Positions 22,914 through 32,621 of a stretch of DNA of 64,000 bases are shown here, piece by piece (position 1 is the first letter of the stretch; each line of letters opens with the position of its first letter). The DNA is taken from NCBI RefSeq assembly GCF_001975225.1, contig NZ_CP019447.1, positions 1-64,000 of the forward strand, given 5' to 3'. Position numbers and translations under genes: made by a program. The notes under the pieces are model-generated. The model saw only the letters and a list, made by a program, of their open reading frames with translations. It did no database searches and was not told the DNA's origin. The stretch comes from Kosakonia cowanii JCM 10956 = DSM 18146. GTDB lineage: Bacteria > Pseudomonadota > Gammaproteobacteria > Enterobacterales > Enterobacteriaceae.

Positions 22914-24610
22914 GGGATCACTCCTTTCGGTAGATAGCGCCCGAGCGCGCCGAGCAGCAGCATCACCAGTGCGACCAGCGCCACCACCAGCACGGAGAGC
23001 GCCGAGGCCAGCACCTTATCGCCGCTCTCATCAAGGTTGAAAATCACCACGCCGATGGTCTCCTTTCCCGCGCTCCATAACAGCGCCGAAACGGTTAACT
23101 CATTAACCGCCGTAAGAAACACCAGCAGCGCACCGGCGAATGCTGCCGGAGCCAGCAGCGGTAAGACGATATGGCGCAGACGCTGGCCGAAAGCCGCGCC
23201 TGCCAGGCTTGCCGCCTCCTCCATCGCCGGGTCGAGTTGCAGCATGCTGCTGTGCACCGGCTTCAGGCAGACCGTCAGAAAGCGCGCCAGATAGGCCAAA
23301 AAGATAATCGTCAGCGTGCCGCCGAGCGCGATATCAAGCAGCGGCAGCGGGCGGGCGAAGAGCAGAATGCAGGCGATGGCAAGCACCACGCCCGGCAGCG
23401 TGTAGGGAATATCAATTATGCTGTGCAAGCCGCGCAGCAGGCGGTTCGGGTAGCGCACCAGCAGCCACGCCAGCGGCAGGCTAACCAGCATCAGCACCAC
23501 CGCGGCTGCGATCGATAGCAGAAAACTGTTGCCGAGCGCGCGCGCCGTGGCGCTCTGCTCGGTGAAGAGGTTGTGCCAGGCGGTGAGGGTGAAGGTCTCG
23601 CTGTTCAGTGGCACGCCGAGCGTCGGCACCAGCGATGTGGCGATCAGTGCCAGCAGAGGCGCAAGCAGGATCGCGCACAGCACTGCGCCGAGCAGCACTT
23701 CAACGGCCAGCCGCCCTCTTCCCAGCCTGAAGGCGATCGCGCGCCCGGTTGTGCCAATCAGCGGTAAGGCATAGCGCCGCTGCATCCGGCTCTGGAGCAT
23801 CACAATGCCAATCGCCAGCACGCCCATCAGCAGCGAGAGCGCCGCCACGTCATTGAGCATTGAGGGGCCAAAGCTTGCCAGCGTCTGGTAGATATGGATT
23901 GGCAACACGAAATAGGAGATGGGAATGCCGAGCATCGCCGGAATACCAAAGTTGCCCAGCGCCGAGACAAAGGCGATGGCCGCCCCGGCCCACAGCGCGG
24001 TGCGGCATAGCGGCAGCACAATATCGATAAACACGCGCCATAATGATGCGCCGTTAAGCCTCGCCGCTTCAATATGCTCCTGCGGCAGTGCGCGCAGTTG
24101 CGTACGCAGCGCGAGAAACACCAGCGGTGCATGCTGAATGCCAAGCAGCAGCGCAATCCCTTCCGGCGAGTAGAGCGGGTTGCTGCTGCCAAAGCCTGGC
24201 GCGATACCGAGGCTGTTAAGCAGAATGCTGCCGGGGCCGAAGAGTTGCAGCCAGCTTAGGGCTGTGACCTGCGGCGGGATCATCATTGGCAACATAAACA
24301 GAAACACCCACATCTGTTTGAGGCGGATATTGGTCAGCGCCAGGCAGAAGGCGAACAGGCTGCCGAGCAGCAGCGACAGCAGTGTGCCAAGCCCGCTGGT
24401 GTAAAGGCTGTGCCAGAGCGCCAGCCAGGTCGCCGGGTTGCTGAGCACGCGCCACAAACTGCTGTCGCTCCCCTGCCGCCAGTCAACCAGCGCGGAGAGC
24501 AGCAGCCGCAGGCTGGGCAACAGGCTCAGCAGCGCCACCAGGCACAGCAACAGCCAGAGCAGCCCTTTGGTTGCGCCACTGCCGCTGTTCGGCACGATTG
24601 CGCTACTCAT
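22901..24610 (-). CDS. ABC transporter permease, fused two-domain type (FbpB-like)
   Basis: A 569-residue inner-membrane permease in which two permease domains are joined in one chain, as in FbpB/SfuB. Each half has several hydrophobic segments and an EAA-type loop for the ATPase (EAARLNGASLWRVFIDIVLP near residue 170 and EEAASLAGAAFGQRLRHIVLP near residue 460). It lies three bases after the binding-protein gene and overlaps the ATPase gene. Fused permeases suit single-transcript import systems for iron or organophosphate-type substrates. Confidence 0.85.
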   Translation of the reverse strand: MSSAIVPNSGSGATKGLLWLLLCLVALLSLLPSLRLLLSALVDWRQGSDSSLWRVLSNPATWLALWHSLYTSGLGTLLSLLLGSLFAFCLALTNIRLKQMWVFLFMLPMMIPPQVTALSWLQLFGPGSILLNSLGIAPGFGSSNPLYSPEGIALLLGIQHAPLVFLALRTQLRALPQEHIEAARLNGASLWRVFIDIVLPLCRTALWAGAAIAFVSALGNFGIPAMLGIPISYFVLPIHIYQTLASFGPSMLNDVAALSLLMGVLAIGIVMLQSRMQRRYALPLIGTTGRAIAFRLGRGRLAVEVLLGAVLCAILLAPLLALIATSLVPTLGVPLNSETFTLTAWHNLFTEQSATARALGNSFLLSIAAAVVLMLVSLPLAWLLVRYPNRLLRGLHSIIDIPYTLPGVVLAIACILLFARPLPLLDIALGGTLTIIFLAYLARFLTVCLKPVHSSMLQLDPAMEEAASLAGAAFGQRLRHIVLPLLAPAAFAGALLVFLTAVNELTVSALLWSAGKETIGVVIFNLDESGDKVLASALSVLVVALVALVMLLLGALGRYLPKGVIPWQN

Positions 24611-24613
24611 CGT

Positions 24614-25591
24614 TTAACGGTTACCGAAGAGATCGGCGAAGCGTTTTTTGTTCGCCTCGGTCTCGGCCAGCGCTTTCGCCGCATCAAACGGCATCAATTT
24701 GATGCTGTCGCGCGGCGGGAAGCCTTTCGGCACCGGCAGCGTCGCATCCGCAGGGAGATAGCCCTGTTGCAGCACCAGTTTTTGCCCGGCGTCCGAGAGG
24801 ACAAAATCGATAAACTCCTTCGCCCCTTGCGGGTTCTTTGTCCCCTTCATCATCGCTACCGGTTCGGTAACGACGCTGACACCCTCTTTCGGGAAGAGAA
24901 ACTCAACCGGCGCGCCTTTGGCTTTTTCGCGGATCGCCAGGTAATCCACCAGCACGCCATAGGCTTTGCTGCCGGAGGCAATCGCGCTCATCACCGCACC
25001 GTTGCCGCTTTGCGGCATCGCGCCGTTCTGTTTCAGTTTTTCGTAGTATTGCCAGCCGAGCGCCGGATCGTTCATCAGCGTCGCCTGGTGGATCTGCGCC
25101 GCGCCGGAGTAGAGCGGGCTTGGCAGCGTGGTCATGTTTTTCACTTCAGGTTTGAGCAGATCCAGCCAAGAGGTCGGTTTGAGCGGTGCTTTGGTGTGGT
25201 AGGCAATGCCGGTAGTGATCACTTTGGTACCGTAGTAATAGCCCTCTTTATCAAACAGCTGCGGGTCGAAGCGCGCCGCTTCGGGCGATTTATAAGCCGC
25301 CAGCAGGTTCTGTTTTTTGAGGGATTCCATGGTCACGCTGTCGGCAATCAGTAGCACATCCGGCGCGGCGCTTCCGGCGGCTAACTCTGCCTGTAGGCGG
25401 GCAATCAGCTTGCTGGTGCCGTCGCGGATCCACTTCACTTCAATATCCGGGTGCGCTTTTTCGAAGGCGCTGACGGTCATCTGCGCATCGTCATTCGGCT
25501 GGCTGGTATAGAGCGTTAAGGTTGATTTTGCCCATGACGAGGCACTGATGAGAGCCAGCACAACTGCGGCCAGCACACGTTTGTTATTCAT
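24614..25591 (-). CDS. ABC transporter substrate-binding protein (SBP family 1)
   Basis: A 325-residue periplasmic binding protein with a signal peptide (residues 1-21, cleavage after SSWA) and the FbpA/AfuA/PhnS-like two-lobe fold: LTLYTSQPNDDAQ at the first strand and GVSVVTEPVAMMKG near the end. Ferric-binding FbpA proteins have a paired-tyrosine motif (like HYYxxR); the aligned segment here reads VDYLAIREKA, with no tyrosine pair. Ferric iron is therefore doubtful; a phosphonate, sugar phosphate or other anion is possible. It is the first gene of the three-gene importer. Confidence 0.8.
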   Translation of the reverse strand: MNNKRVLAAVVLALISASSWAKSTLTLYTSQPNDDAQMTVSAFEKAHPDIEVKWIRDGTSKLIARLQAELAAGSAAPDVLLIADSVTMESLKKQNLLAAYKSPEAARFDPQLFDKEGYYYGTKVITTGIAYHTKAPLKPTSWLDLLKPEVKNMTTLPSPLYSGAAQIHQATLMNDPALGWQYYEKLKQNGAMPQSGNGAVMSAIASGSKAYGVLVDYLAIREKAKGAPVEFLFPKEGVSVVTEPVAMMKGTKNPQGAKEFIDFVLSDAGQKLVLQQGYLPADATLPVPKGFPPRDSIKLMPFDAAKALAETEANKKRFADLFGNR

Positions 25592-25720
25592 GGATCTCTC
25601 CCGCTGTTTTCATTGCGACGATTAAAACAAGGGAGTTTGACAATCATGTTACGAAGGCGGGATAAGGTGCGCTAAGGCAATGACGCGCCGCCGTTTTTAA
25701 CAGCGGCGCGGTAAGGCTGA

Positions 25721-27982
25721 TTACTGCTGACGCAGGTTCTGCGCGGCTTTCACCATGTTTGCCAGCGCGCTGCGCGTTTCCGGCCAGCCGCGGGTTTTCA
25801 GGCCGCAGTCCGGGTTGACCCACAGACGCTCTGCCGGGATACGCTGCGCCGCTTTCTGCAACAGCTCCTCGATCCACTCAACGCTCGGGACGTTTGGCGA
25901 GTGAATGTCATACACGCCCGGCCCGATTTCGTTCGGGTATTCGAACTCTTCGAAGGACTCCAGCAGCTCCATGTCGGAACGGGAGGTTTCGATGGTGATA
26001 ACGTCGGCATCCAGCGCGGCGATAGAGTCCATGATGTCGTTGAACTCGCAGTAACACATGTGGGTGTGGATCTGCGTCTCATCTTTCGCTACCGCGGCGT
26101 TAAGGCGGAAGGCTTCAACACCCCATTGCAGATAGGCATCCCAGTCGCTGCGGCGCAGCGGTAACCCTTCGCGCAGGGCAGGCTCATCAATCTGAATGAT
26201 GCCGATACCGGCAGCTTCCAGATCCGCCACTTCATCACGCAGCGCCAGCGCAATCTGTTTAGCGATGGTTTCACGGCTGACATCTTCACGCGGGAAGGAC
26301 CAGCAGAGGATCGTCACCGGGCCGGTAAGCATCCCTTTGACCGGTTTATCGGTCAGCGACTGGGCATACTTCGCCCACTCAACGGTGATCGGCTGCGGAC
26401 GGCTGACATCACCGATGACGACCGGCGGTTTCACGCAGCGGGAGCCGTAGCTCTGCACCCAGCCATTTTGCGTAAAGACGAAGCCGTCGAGGTTTTCACC
26501 GAAGTACTCGACCATGTCGTTACGCTCGGCTTCACCATGCACCAGCACGTCCAGCCCCAGGCGCTCCTGCTCGGCAATCGCTTGTTTGATATGTTCCGCG
26601 ATACCGGTGCGGTAGTTGCTGGCGTCGAGGTTGCCCTTTTTAAAGTCCAGACGCAGGCCACGAATTTCAGTGGTTTGCGGGAAGGAGCCGATAGTGGTGG
26701 TCGGCCAGGCTGGCAGATTAAAGCGTGCGCGCTGCGCCTGAGCGCGTTCGGCGTAGGGGCTTTGACGCTGGCTGTCCTGCGCGGTGATAGCCGCCAGGCG
26801 TTTCGCAACGGCGGTGTTATGCACGCGGGTTGAGTGGCGACGCGCCTGAATCGGGGCGCTCCACTCCGCCAGTTTGTCGGTATTGCCGCTGTTGAGCGCA
26901 TCGCGCAGCAGCGCCAGCTCCTGGCATTTTTGCAGGGCGAAGGCGAACCAGCTTTTCACCTCTTCATCGAGGCGGGTTTCTACGCTCAGGTCGATCGGGC
27001 TGTGCAGCAGCGAGCAGGAGGAGGCAACCCATAGCGGACGTTTACCGACCACCTCTTTGATTTGTGCGTATTTCTCAGTGAGATCGGCGCGCCAGACGTT
27101 ACGGCCATTAATCAGCCCGGCGGAGAGCAGCCAGTCGGCCGGCAGGCGCTGATGCAACTCGGCAACGTTATCTTTGCCGTGAACCAGATCAACATGCAGG
27201 CCCTGCACCGGCAGCGCGGTAATGGTATCGAGGTTCGGCGTAACACCTTCAAAATAGGTGGTCAGCAGCAGTTTGACCTGGCCGCTCAGCGCGTCGTAAG
27301 CCGGTTTAAAGGCATCAAGCCAGGCTTGCGGCAGCTCCAGCACCAGCGCAGGTTCGTCAATTTGCACCCACTCGATGCCGCGTTTCGCCAGCTCAGCCAG
27401 CACCTGCTGGTAGACCGGCAGAATATCGTTCAGCAGGCTCAGGCGGTCGAACTGCTCGCCTTTGACTTTACCCAGCCACAGGTAGGTGACCGGGCCAAGC
27501 AGTACCGGCTTGACGTTGTGGCCGAGCGCCAGCGCTTCGTCTACTTCGTCCAGCAGCTGGGTCCAGGTGAGTTTGAACTGCTGGCCCTGGGTGAATTCCG
27601 GCACCATGTAGTGATAGTTGGTGTTAAACCATTTGGTCATTTCCGCCGCCGCCGCCGGTTCGCCGGTCGGCGCACGACCACGACCAATGCGGAACAGGGT
27701 ATCGATATCGACAGAGCCGTCTTTGTTCTGATGACGAGCCGGCACGTTGCCAAGCAGCAGGCTGGTGGTCAGAACATGGTCGTACCAGGCGAAGTCGCCG
27801 ACTGGCAGCAGATCGACACCCGCTTCTTTCTGCTGATCCCAGTGACGAGCGCGCAGTTCGCGGCCCACCGCCAGTAACTCTTCACGGCTGGCGTTGCCGG
27901 CCCAGTAGCTCTCTTGCGCTTTCTTCAGCTCGCGACGCAGACCAACACGAGGAAAACCGAGGGTGTGGTTGATTACTGTCAT
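25721..27982 (-). CDS. metE: Cobalamin-independent methionine synthase
   Basis: MetE transfers a methyl group from 5-methyltetrahydropteroyl-triglutamate to homocysteine. The 753-residue length equals E. coli MetE. The C-terminal catalytic barrel has the zinc ligands in [10 protein letters not shown] (His and Cys) and [11 protein letters not shown] (Cys). The N-terminal domain (HTLGFPRVG) binds folate. It is preceded by AGAGG and is divergent from metR. The upstream region holds MetJ and MetR signals and a palindromic repeat. The strand downstream (25592-25720) holds only a weak GC hairpin. Confidence 0.98.
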   Translation of the reverse strand: MTVINHTLGFPRVGLRRELKKAQESYWAGNASREELLAVGRELRARHWDQQKEAGVDLLPVGDFAWYDHVLTTSLLLGNVPARHQNKDGSVDIDTLFRIGRGRAPTGEPAAAAEMTKWFNTNYHYMVPEFTQGQQFKLTWTQLLDEVDEALALGHNVKPVLLGPVTYLWLGKVKGEQFDRLSLLNDILPVYQQVLAELAKRGIEWVQIDEPALVLELPQAWLDAFKPAYDALSGQVKLLLTTYFEGVTPNLDTITALPVQGLHVDLVHGKDNVAELHQRLPADWLLSAGLINGRNVWRADLTEKYAQIKEVVGKRPLWVASSCSLLHSPIDLSVETRLDEEVKSWFAFALQKCQELALLRDALNSGNTDKLAEWSAPIQARRHSTRVHNTAVAKRLAAITAQDSQRQSPYAERAQAQRARFNLPAWPTTTIGSFPQTTEIRGLRLDFKKGNLDASNYRTGIAEHIKQAIAEQERLGLDVLVHGEAERNDMVEYFGENLDGFVFTQNGWVQSYGSRCVKPPVVIGDVSRPQPITVEWAKYAQSLTDKPVKGMLTGPVTILCWSFPREDVSRETIAKQIALALRDEVADLEAAGIGIIQIDEPALREGLPLRRSDWDAYLQWGVEAFRLNAAVAKDETQIHTHMCYCEFNDIMDSIAALDADVITIETSRSDMELLESFEEFEYPNEIGPGVYDIHSPNVPSVEWIEELLQKAAQRIPAERLWVNPDCGLKTRGWPETRSALANMVKAAQNLRQQ

Positions 27983-28016
27983 TTTATTAGCCTCTTCAAT
28001 TAGTTAATCCAAAGGA

Positions 28017-28117
28017 TTTCGGATTAAGGGAAGGCGGCAAGTTCATGAATCCCCGGGAGCTTACTGAAGTAAGTGACCGGGGTGAATGAGCGCAGCCAAC
28101 GCACCGTTAATTCGAAA
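28017..28117. repeat. Imperfect 101-bp palindromic intergenic repeat
   Basis: Inverted arms TTTCGGATTAA (28017-28027) and TTAATTCGAAA (28107-28117) enclose an inner stem CCCCGG/CCGGGG and a core CTTACT-GA-AGTAAG centred at 28066-28067. The internal wording (GGCGGCAAG, GGAGCTTACT, AGTAAGTGACCGGGG, CGCAGCCAACGC) resembles a MITE-like palindromic repeat dispersed in enterobacterial intergenic regions (similar to Yersinia palindromic sequences). I cannot confirm the family name without a search. Confidence 0.75.
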
Positions 28118-28129
28118 GACGCAGGATTT

Positions 28130-28145
28130 GGACGTCCAGATGTTT
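28130..28145. promoter_or_regulatory. MetJ operator (two met boxes)
   Basis: Two adjacent 8-mers, GGACGTCC (28130-28137) and AGATGTTT (28138-28145), match the met box consensus AGACGTCT. The MetJ repressor with S-adenosylmethionine binds tandem met boxes. Its position suits the metE promoter and possibly metR. Confidence 0.65.
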
Positions 28146-28204
28146 ACACATCCATAATGTGAATGTACTGTGTATTCCTCAAGCGCAAAATATTCATGCC
28201 GGAG

Positions 28205-28217
28205 TGAAAGAGTTTCA
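28205..28217. promoter_or_regulatory. MetR binding site overlapping the metR start
   Basis: TGAAAGAGTTTCA fits the MetR consensus TGAA-N5-TTCA exactly. The last base is the A of the metR ATG. MetR, with homocysteine, activates metE and represses itself. The distance to metE suggests this copy serves mainly autoregulation or looping. Confidence 0.65.
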
Positions 28218-29170
28218 TGATCGAGATTAAGCACCTGAAAACGCTGCAAGCGTTACGAAATAGCGGATCGCTGGCTGCCGCTGCGGCAACGCTGCACCAG
28301 ACGCAATCCGCCCTTTCCCATCAGTTCAGCGATCTGGAACAGCGCCTCGGTTTCCGTCTGTTTGTGCGTAAAAGCCAGCCGCTGCGTTTTACGCCGCAGG
28401 GGGAAATTTTGCTGCAATTGGCCAATCAGGTGCTGCCGCAGATTAGCCGCGCGCTGCAAGCCTGCAATGAGCCGCAGCAAACCACCTTACGCATCGCCAT
28501 TGAGTGCCATAGCTGTATTCAGTGGTTGACCCCCGCGCTTGAGAATTTCCGCCAGAGCTGGCCGCAGGTGGAGATGGATTTCAAATCCGGCGTTACCTTC
28601 GATCCGCAGCCCGCTTTGCAACAGGGCGAGCTGGATGTGGTGCTCACCTCCGACATTCTGCCGCGCAGCGGCCTGCACTATTCGCCGATGTTTGATTTTG
28701 AAGTGCGACTGGTGCTGGCGCCGGATCATCCGCTGGCGGCGGTCGCGCATATCACGCCGGAAGATATCGCCAGCGAAACGCTGCTCATCTATCCGGTGCA
28801 GCGCAGCCGGCTTGATATCTGGCGACACTTTCTGCAACCGGCAGGCGTCAGCCCGTCGCTGAAAAGCGTCGATAACACGTTGCTGCTGATTCAGATGGTC
28901 TCCGCACGCATGGGGATTGCAGCGCTGCCGCACTGGGTGGTGGAGAGTTTTGAGCGCCAGGGTCTGATTGTGACCAAAACCCTCGGCGAGGGATTGTGGA
29001 GCCGGCTGTACGCCGCGGTGCGCGACGGCGAGCAGCGTCAGCCGGTAACAGAGGCGTTTATTCGCTCAGCGCGGAATCACGCCTGCGATCATCTGCCGTT
29101 TGTGCGGAGCGCGGAGCGACCCAACGGCGATGTACCCATAGCGAAGCCATTATCACCGCACCACCAATAA
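28217..29170 (+). CDS. metR: LysR-family regulator of methionine genes
   Basis: MetR activates metE, metH and related genes, with homocysteine as coactivator. The 317-residue protein has an N-terminal winged helix-turn-helix (residues about 3-60: [20 protein letters not shown], then [16 protein letters not shown]) and the LysR substrate-binding domain. It is divergent from metE. Its 3' end overlaps the opposite-strand bioP gene by 113 bp, a conserved convergent overlap. Confidence 0.97.
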   Translation: MIEIKHLKTLQALRNSGSLAAAAATLHQTQSALSHQFSDLEQRLGFRLFVRKSQPLRFTPQGEILLQLANQVLPQISRALQACNEPQQTTLRIAIECHSCIQWLTPALENFRQSWPQVEMDFKSGVTFDPQPALQQGELDVVLTSDILPRSGLHYSPMFDFEVRLVLAPDHPLAAVAHITPEDIASETLLIYPVQRSRLDIWRHFLQPAGVSPSLKSVDNTLLLIQMVSARMGIAALPHWVVESFERQGLIVTKTLGEGLWSRLYAAVRDGEQRQPVTEAFIRSARNHACDHLPFVRSAERPNGDVPIAKPLSPHHQ

Positions 29171-29957
29171 TAAAGCTGGGCCAGTGCGGCTGCTGCTGCC
29201 AGATGGCAAGATTGACCAGCAGCCCCGCAGGAACATGCACATTGTTCATGATGCCGAGCGTGCCCGCATCCACCTGCGTCGCGCCGTAGTTCCACATAAA
29301 GTAACCGAGCCCGGACGCCACGACGCCCAGCCACACCAGCACGCCCCACTGCAACGTGGTGGTGGGTAATTTCTGCGGATTGCCCATTATCAGCCACGCT
29401 ACTGCTGCCACCACAAACGCGCCAAGATAGAACCAGGCAAAGGCGTTGTGCTGCGGCATCGGTCGCGTCTCCATCAGGCGCTTATACCCCACCATGCCAA
29501 TCGCAAAACTGATGTTCGCCAGTTGCACGAGGATCAGCCCCGTCCAGAAGTGATCGCTCACTTTGTCATAGCGGATGATCGCCGCGCCAATCACCGCCAG
29601 CCCGGCGCTCAGCAGATAGCTCCAGCGCAACCTGCGTTTGCTCAGCAGGTCGTAAATCAGCGTGATATAGAGCGGGGTAAACACGGTGAAGAGCAGGAAT
29701 TCGGAGACCGTTAAGTAGAGATAGGCCTGGAAGCCGAACAGATACATGATGCCCAGCTGCAGCGCGCCCACCAGCATATACAAGCTGATGGTTTGCAGGT
29801 TATGGCCGCGTGTGCGCAGGAAGGGTAAAAAGACCAGTGCCGCCAGCCCGACACGCATCAGCACCGAAAAGTAGCTGTCGACATGCCCGGCAAGGTATTC
29901 GCCAATCAGGCTAAACGAGAAGGCCCACAGAATGGTGGTGATGATCAGTAACGCCAC
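29058..29957 (-). CDS. bioP: Biotin transporter, EamA family
   Basis: BioP (YigM) is an inner-membrane high-affinity biotin importer. The 299-residue protein has about ten membrane segments in two EamA repeats, typical of the DMT superfamily (N-terminal [20 protein letters not shown]; second repeat [19 protein letters not shown]). The C-terminal 38 residues are coded opposite the end of metR. The start is near 29957 with a GAGAGACATT-type ribosome site. Confidence 0.92.
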   Translation of the reverse strand: MALLIITTILWAFSFSLIGEYLAGHVDSYFSVLMRVGLAALVFLPFLRTRGHNLQTISLYMLVGALQLGIMYLFGFQAYLYLTVSEFLLFTVFTPLYITLIYDLLSKRRLRWSYLLSAGLAVIGAAIIRYDKVSDHFWTGLILVQLANISFAIGMVGYKRLMETRPMPQHNAFAWFYLGAFVVAAVAWLIMGNPQKLPTTTLQWGVLVWLGVVASGLGYFMWNYGATQVDAGTLGIMNNVHVPAGLLVNLAIWQQQPHWPSFIIGGAVIMASLWVHRRWVAPRSAQTADDRRRDSALSE

Positions 29958-30055
29958 AATGAATGTCTCTCAAGTGAAAGGACACGCATTGTAGCGAACT
30001 CAGGTGTACAAAGTTTGACTATTTAGTTGACGTCTGTTTGTTTTGCGAACAGTTG

Positions 30056-30862
30056 TCAATCTTCGCCAAGGTAGATCTTGCGCAGGTATTTCGGCACGGC
30101 GTTATCGGCGTTGGTGCCAATCACTTCCAGCTCCAGATGGAGCTGTTTCAGGCGCTGGTGGGCGTTCGCCATAATGCAGCCTTTCCCCGCCATCGACAGC
30201 ATTTCGGCATCGTTCATACCGTCGCCGAAGGCGATGCAGTTTTTCAGGCTGTAGCCCAGCGCGTGCGAGACCGCTTCCAGCGCATGGCCTTTCGATACGC
30301 CGCCCGCCATCACTTCCAGGCAGGTCAAAGTGGAGAAGCTGACGTTGACGCGATCGCCCCAGCGGGCGTTGATCGCCTGCTCCAGCGGCAGCAGTTTTTC
30401 GTGGTTGTCGCAGGAGAAGAAGACTTTGCTGACGCCCTCCGGCTCCAGTAAACCCGGCTCGTAGAGCGCGTATTTGAACACCGCCTCTTTGAAGAAGCGC
30501 ATCTCATCCGGACGGTGGCGGTTCATAAACCACTCATCGTCACGGTAGACGTTGGTGATGATCTCCGGCTCGTTATGCATCATGCCGAAGAGATCGGCGG
30601 CGATATCGCGGTCGAGGTTATGGGTGAAGACCAGGTTTCCGTCGGTATCGTGCACGCGCGCGCCGTTGGAGGTGATCATGTAGGCTTTGATATCTAAATT
30701 ATCGCGGATCTGCCCGACATCAACGTGATGGCGGCCGGTGGCGAAGACAAAGTTCACACCGCGCGCGGTCAGCAGTTTTAAGGTCTCTTTGGCGAAAGGC
30801 GACAGTGTGTGGTCGGGAGAGAGCAGCGTACCGTCTAAATCAGAGGCAACAACCTGGTACAT
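30056..30862 (-). CDS. yigL: HAD-family sugar/pyridoxal phosphatase YigL
   Basis: YigL is a Cof-type HAD phosphatase that relieves sugar-phosphate stress by dephosphorylating phosphosugars; it also acts on pyridoxal phosphate. The 268-residue protein starts MYQVVASDLDGTLLSP, with the catalytic Asp pair, and has a GDGMNDAEMLSMAGKG motif. An ATG at 31069 would give an N-terminal extension that runs into pldB; ATG at 30862 is the family start. It lies 25 bp after pldB, and the SgrS-dependent pldB-yigL mRNA of Salmonella is a good model. Confidence 0.95.
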   Translation of the reverse strand: MYQVVASDLDGTLLSPDHTLSPFAKETLKLLTARGVNFVFATGRHHVDVGQIRDNLDIKAYMITSNGARVHDTDGNLVFTHNLDRDIAADLFGMMHNEPEIITNVYRDDEWFMNRHRPDEMRFFKEAVFKYALYEPGLLEPEGVSKVFFSCDNHEKLLPLEQAINARWGDRVNVSFSTLTCLEVMAGGVSKGHALEAVSHALGYSLKNCIAFGDGMNDAEMLSMAGKGCIMANAHQRLKQLHLELEVIGTNADNAVPKYLRKIYLGED

Positions 30863-30887
30863 AAGAAAATTTAACCTCAATAAATCA

Positions 30888-31880
30888 TCAGTTATGTCGA
30901 TCGAAAAAATCGACGATGGCGTTGAGCGCGACTGAGCGCATGGCGTCCTTTTCAAAAAGGATCTCATGGTACGCGCCTTCGATGACCAGCGGTTTACCCC
31001 CTTCGCAGGGGTGACCGGCGGCGGCGCGGCGTTCGCAGAAGCGCTGATGCATGCGGTTATCAACCACATGCTCCTCTTCTGCCTGAATCAGTAATGTCGG
31101 CGTGGCATCTTTTTCCACCCCTGCCAGCGCCTGTTCGCCAGCGAGAATGCCTTCGCGTACCCAGTGCCAGGTTGGGCCGCCGACGCGCAGGGTCGGTTCA
31201 TCGGCGTAGAAACGAACGTTACGGCGGTAGCGCTCGCGGCTGTGGGTCAGCACATTGATGGCGAAGGGCAGCGGACGCCAGCTGCCGGTACCGATGGCGT
31301 AACCGTCGCGGATGCTCGGGTAGCTCTCTGCCCACTCCAGCAGCGGACGCACCACCCAGTCCGGCAGATGAATAACAATGCCGAACATCGGCGCGCAGAG
31401 CGCGATGGCGTCGCAGGCGTGCGGGTAGCGCTGTAAAAAGAGCGTTGAGATCGCGCCGCCCATTGAGTGCGCCAGAATATAACGTTTGCGCCACGGGCCG
31501 CTGGCAACTTCCTGCTCCCAAAAGGCGGCTAAATCCTCGACATAGTCGCTAAATTTCACCACATGGCCGCGATGCGCATCGGGCAGCATACGCCCGGAAC
31601 GCCCCTGGCCGCGATGATCGATAATCAGCACGTCGTAACCGAGGTGGAACAGGTCATAGGCCAGTTCGGCATACTTTACGTAGCTTTCGATACGGCCAGG
31701 GCAGATCACGATCACCCGATCGTTACTCTGCGCGCGAAAACGAACAAAACTGACCGGCACGTCGTCCACGCCGGTAAACACGTCCTCTTCACGCGATCGC
31801 CAGAAGTCCATTAACGGACCCATGGTGAATGCGGCGAACGCTTTTTCTCTGCTTTCCCACGCCTTTTTTTGCCGAAACAT
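30888..31880 (-). CDS. pldB: Lysophospholipase L2
   Basis: PldB hydrolyses lysophospholipids at the inner membrane. The 330-residue alpha/beta hydrolase has the nucleophile motif LAHSMGGAIST and the catalytic region HRGQGRSGR; the C-terminal His is in GAYHEILFE. I took ATG at 31880 (MFRQKKAWESREKAF), which agrees with the family; the longer ATG at 31991 is less likely. An AGGGG sequence lies upstream. The 3' end includes a probable SgrS target (30926-30936). yigL follows 25 bp later and rhtB is divergent. Confidence 0.94.
   Translation of the reverse strand: MFRQKKAWESREKAFAAFTMGPLMDFWRSREEDVFTGVDDVPVSFVRFRAQSNDRVIVICPGRIESYVKYAELAYDLFHLGYDVLIIDHRGQGRSGRMLPDAHRGHVVKFSDYVEDLAAFWEQEVASGPWRKRYILAHSMGGAISTLFLQRYPHACDAIALCAPMFGIVIHLPDWVVRPLLEWAESYPSIRDGYAIGTGSWRPLPFAINVLTHSRERYRRNVRFYADEPTLRVGGPTWHWVREGILAGEQALAGVEKDATPTLLIQAEEEHVVDNRMHQRFCERRAAAGHPCEGGKPLVIEGAYHEILFEKDAMRSVALNAIVDFFDRHN
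30926..30936 (-). promoter_or_regulatory. Probable SgrS sRNA pairing site in the pldB 3' end
   Basis: On the minus strand (mRNA sense) the sequence is CTCAGTCGCGC, encoding part of the MRSVAL motif. It can pair over 11 bp, with two G-U wobbles, to the SgrS seed GTGTGACTGAG. In Salmonella SgrS pairs within pldB and protects the processed pldB-yigL mRNA from RNase E. The seed is recalled from published SgrS, and this genome's sgrS is outside the window. Confidence 0.6.
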
Positions 31881-31989
31881 CGGGATTTTGCCCCTTTTAG
31901 CCATGTAAAATCGTTTTTTTGTGACCAATAGCAAATTCCACAGACAATGGCGTATTGTGGCATAAAAACCGACAACCAGGGAATTTCTC

Positions 31990-32610
31990 ATGACCTTCGA
32001 GTGGTGGTTCGCCTACCTGCTGACATCGTTGATTTTAAGCCTCTCGCCCGGCTCCGGGGCGATCAACACCATGACCACTTCAATTAGCCACGGCTATCGC
32101 GGCGCGGCGGCCTCAATTGCCGGTTTGCAGACCGGGCTGGGGATCCATATCGTGTTGGTCGGTATCGGGCTGGGCACGCTCTTCTCCCGCTCGGTGCTGG
32201 CGTTTGAGGTGTTGAAGTGGGCGGGTGCGGCCTATCTGGTGTGGCTCGGTATTCAGCAGTGGCGCGCCGCAGGCGCGCTCGATCTCCATACCCTGGCGCA
32301 GACGCAATCACGCGGGCGGCTGTTTAAACGCGCGGTGTTTGTGAACCTCACCAACCCGAAGAGCATCGTGTTTCTTGCCGCCCTCTTCCCGCAGTTTATC
32401 GCGCCCAATCAGCCGCAGGTGATGCAGTATGTTGTGCTGGGCGCAACGACCATCGTGGTCGATATCATTGTGATGATTGGTTATGCCACGCTGGCGCGGC
32501 GCATTGCGGGATGGATCAAAGGCCCGCATCAGATGAAGGCATTGAATAAAGTGTTCGGATCGCTGTTTGTGCTGGTGGGGGCGTTGTTGGCGTCAGCAAG
32601 GCACGCGTGA
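31990..32610 (+). CDS. rhtB: Homoserine/homoserine lactone efflux protein RhtB
   Basis: RhtB is a LysE-superfamily inner-membrane exporter of homoserine and homoserine lactone. The 206-residue protein is strongly hydrophobic, with about six membrane helices and the conserved [13 protein letters not shown]-terminal motif and [15 protein letters not shown]. The start follows ACCAGGGAATTTCTC. It is divergent from pldB and convergent with rhtC. A REP pair separates it from rhtC. Confidence 0.95.
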   Translation: MTFEWWFAYLLTSLILSLSPGSGAINTMTTSISHGYRGAAASIAGLQTGLGIHIVLVGIGLGTLFSRSVLAFEVLKWAGAAYLVWLGIQQWRAAGALDLHTLAQTQSRGRLFKRAVFVNLTNPKSIVFLAALFPQFIAPNQPQVMQYVVLGATTIVVDIIVMIGYATLARRIAGWIKGPHQMKALNKVFGSLFVLVGALLASARHA

Positions 32611-32621
32611 GTGCGGTCTGT

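Noticed and set aside
24410..25354. 314-codon plus-strand open frame opposite the ABC importer genes
   Set aside because: It spans the junction of permease and binding-protein genes on the opposite strand and has an unusual Arg/Gln/His-rich composition.
25684..25710. GC-rich hairpin after metE as a terminator
   Set aside because: The stem CGCGCCGC/GCGGCGCG is good, but the T run is in the loop and none follows the stem on the metE strand, so rho-independent termination is not convincing.
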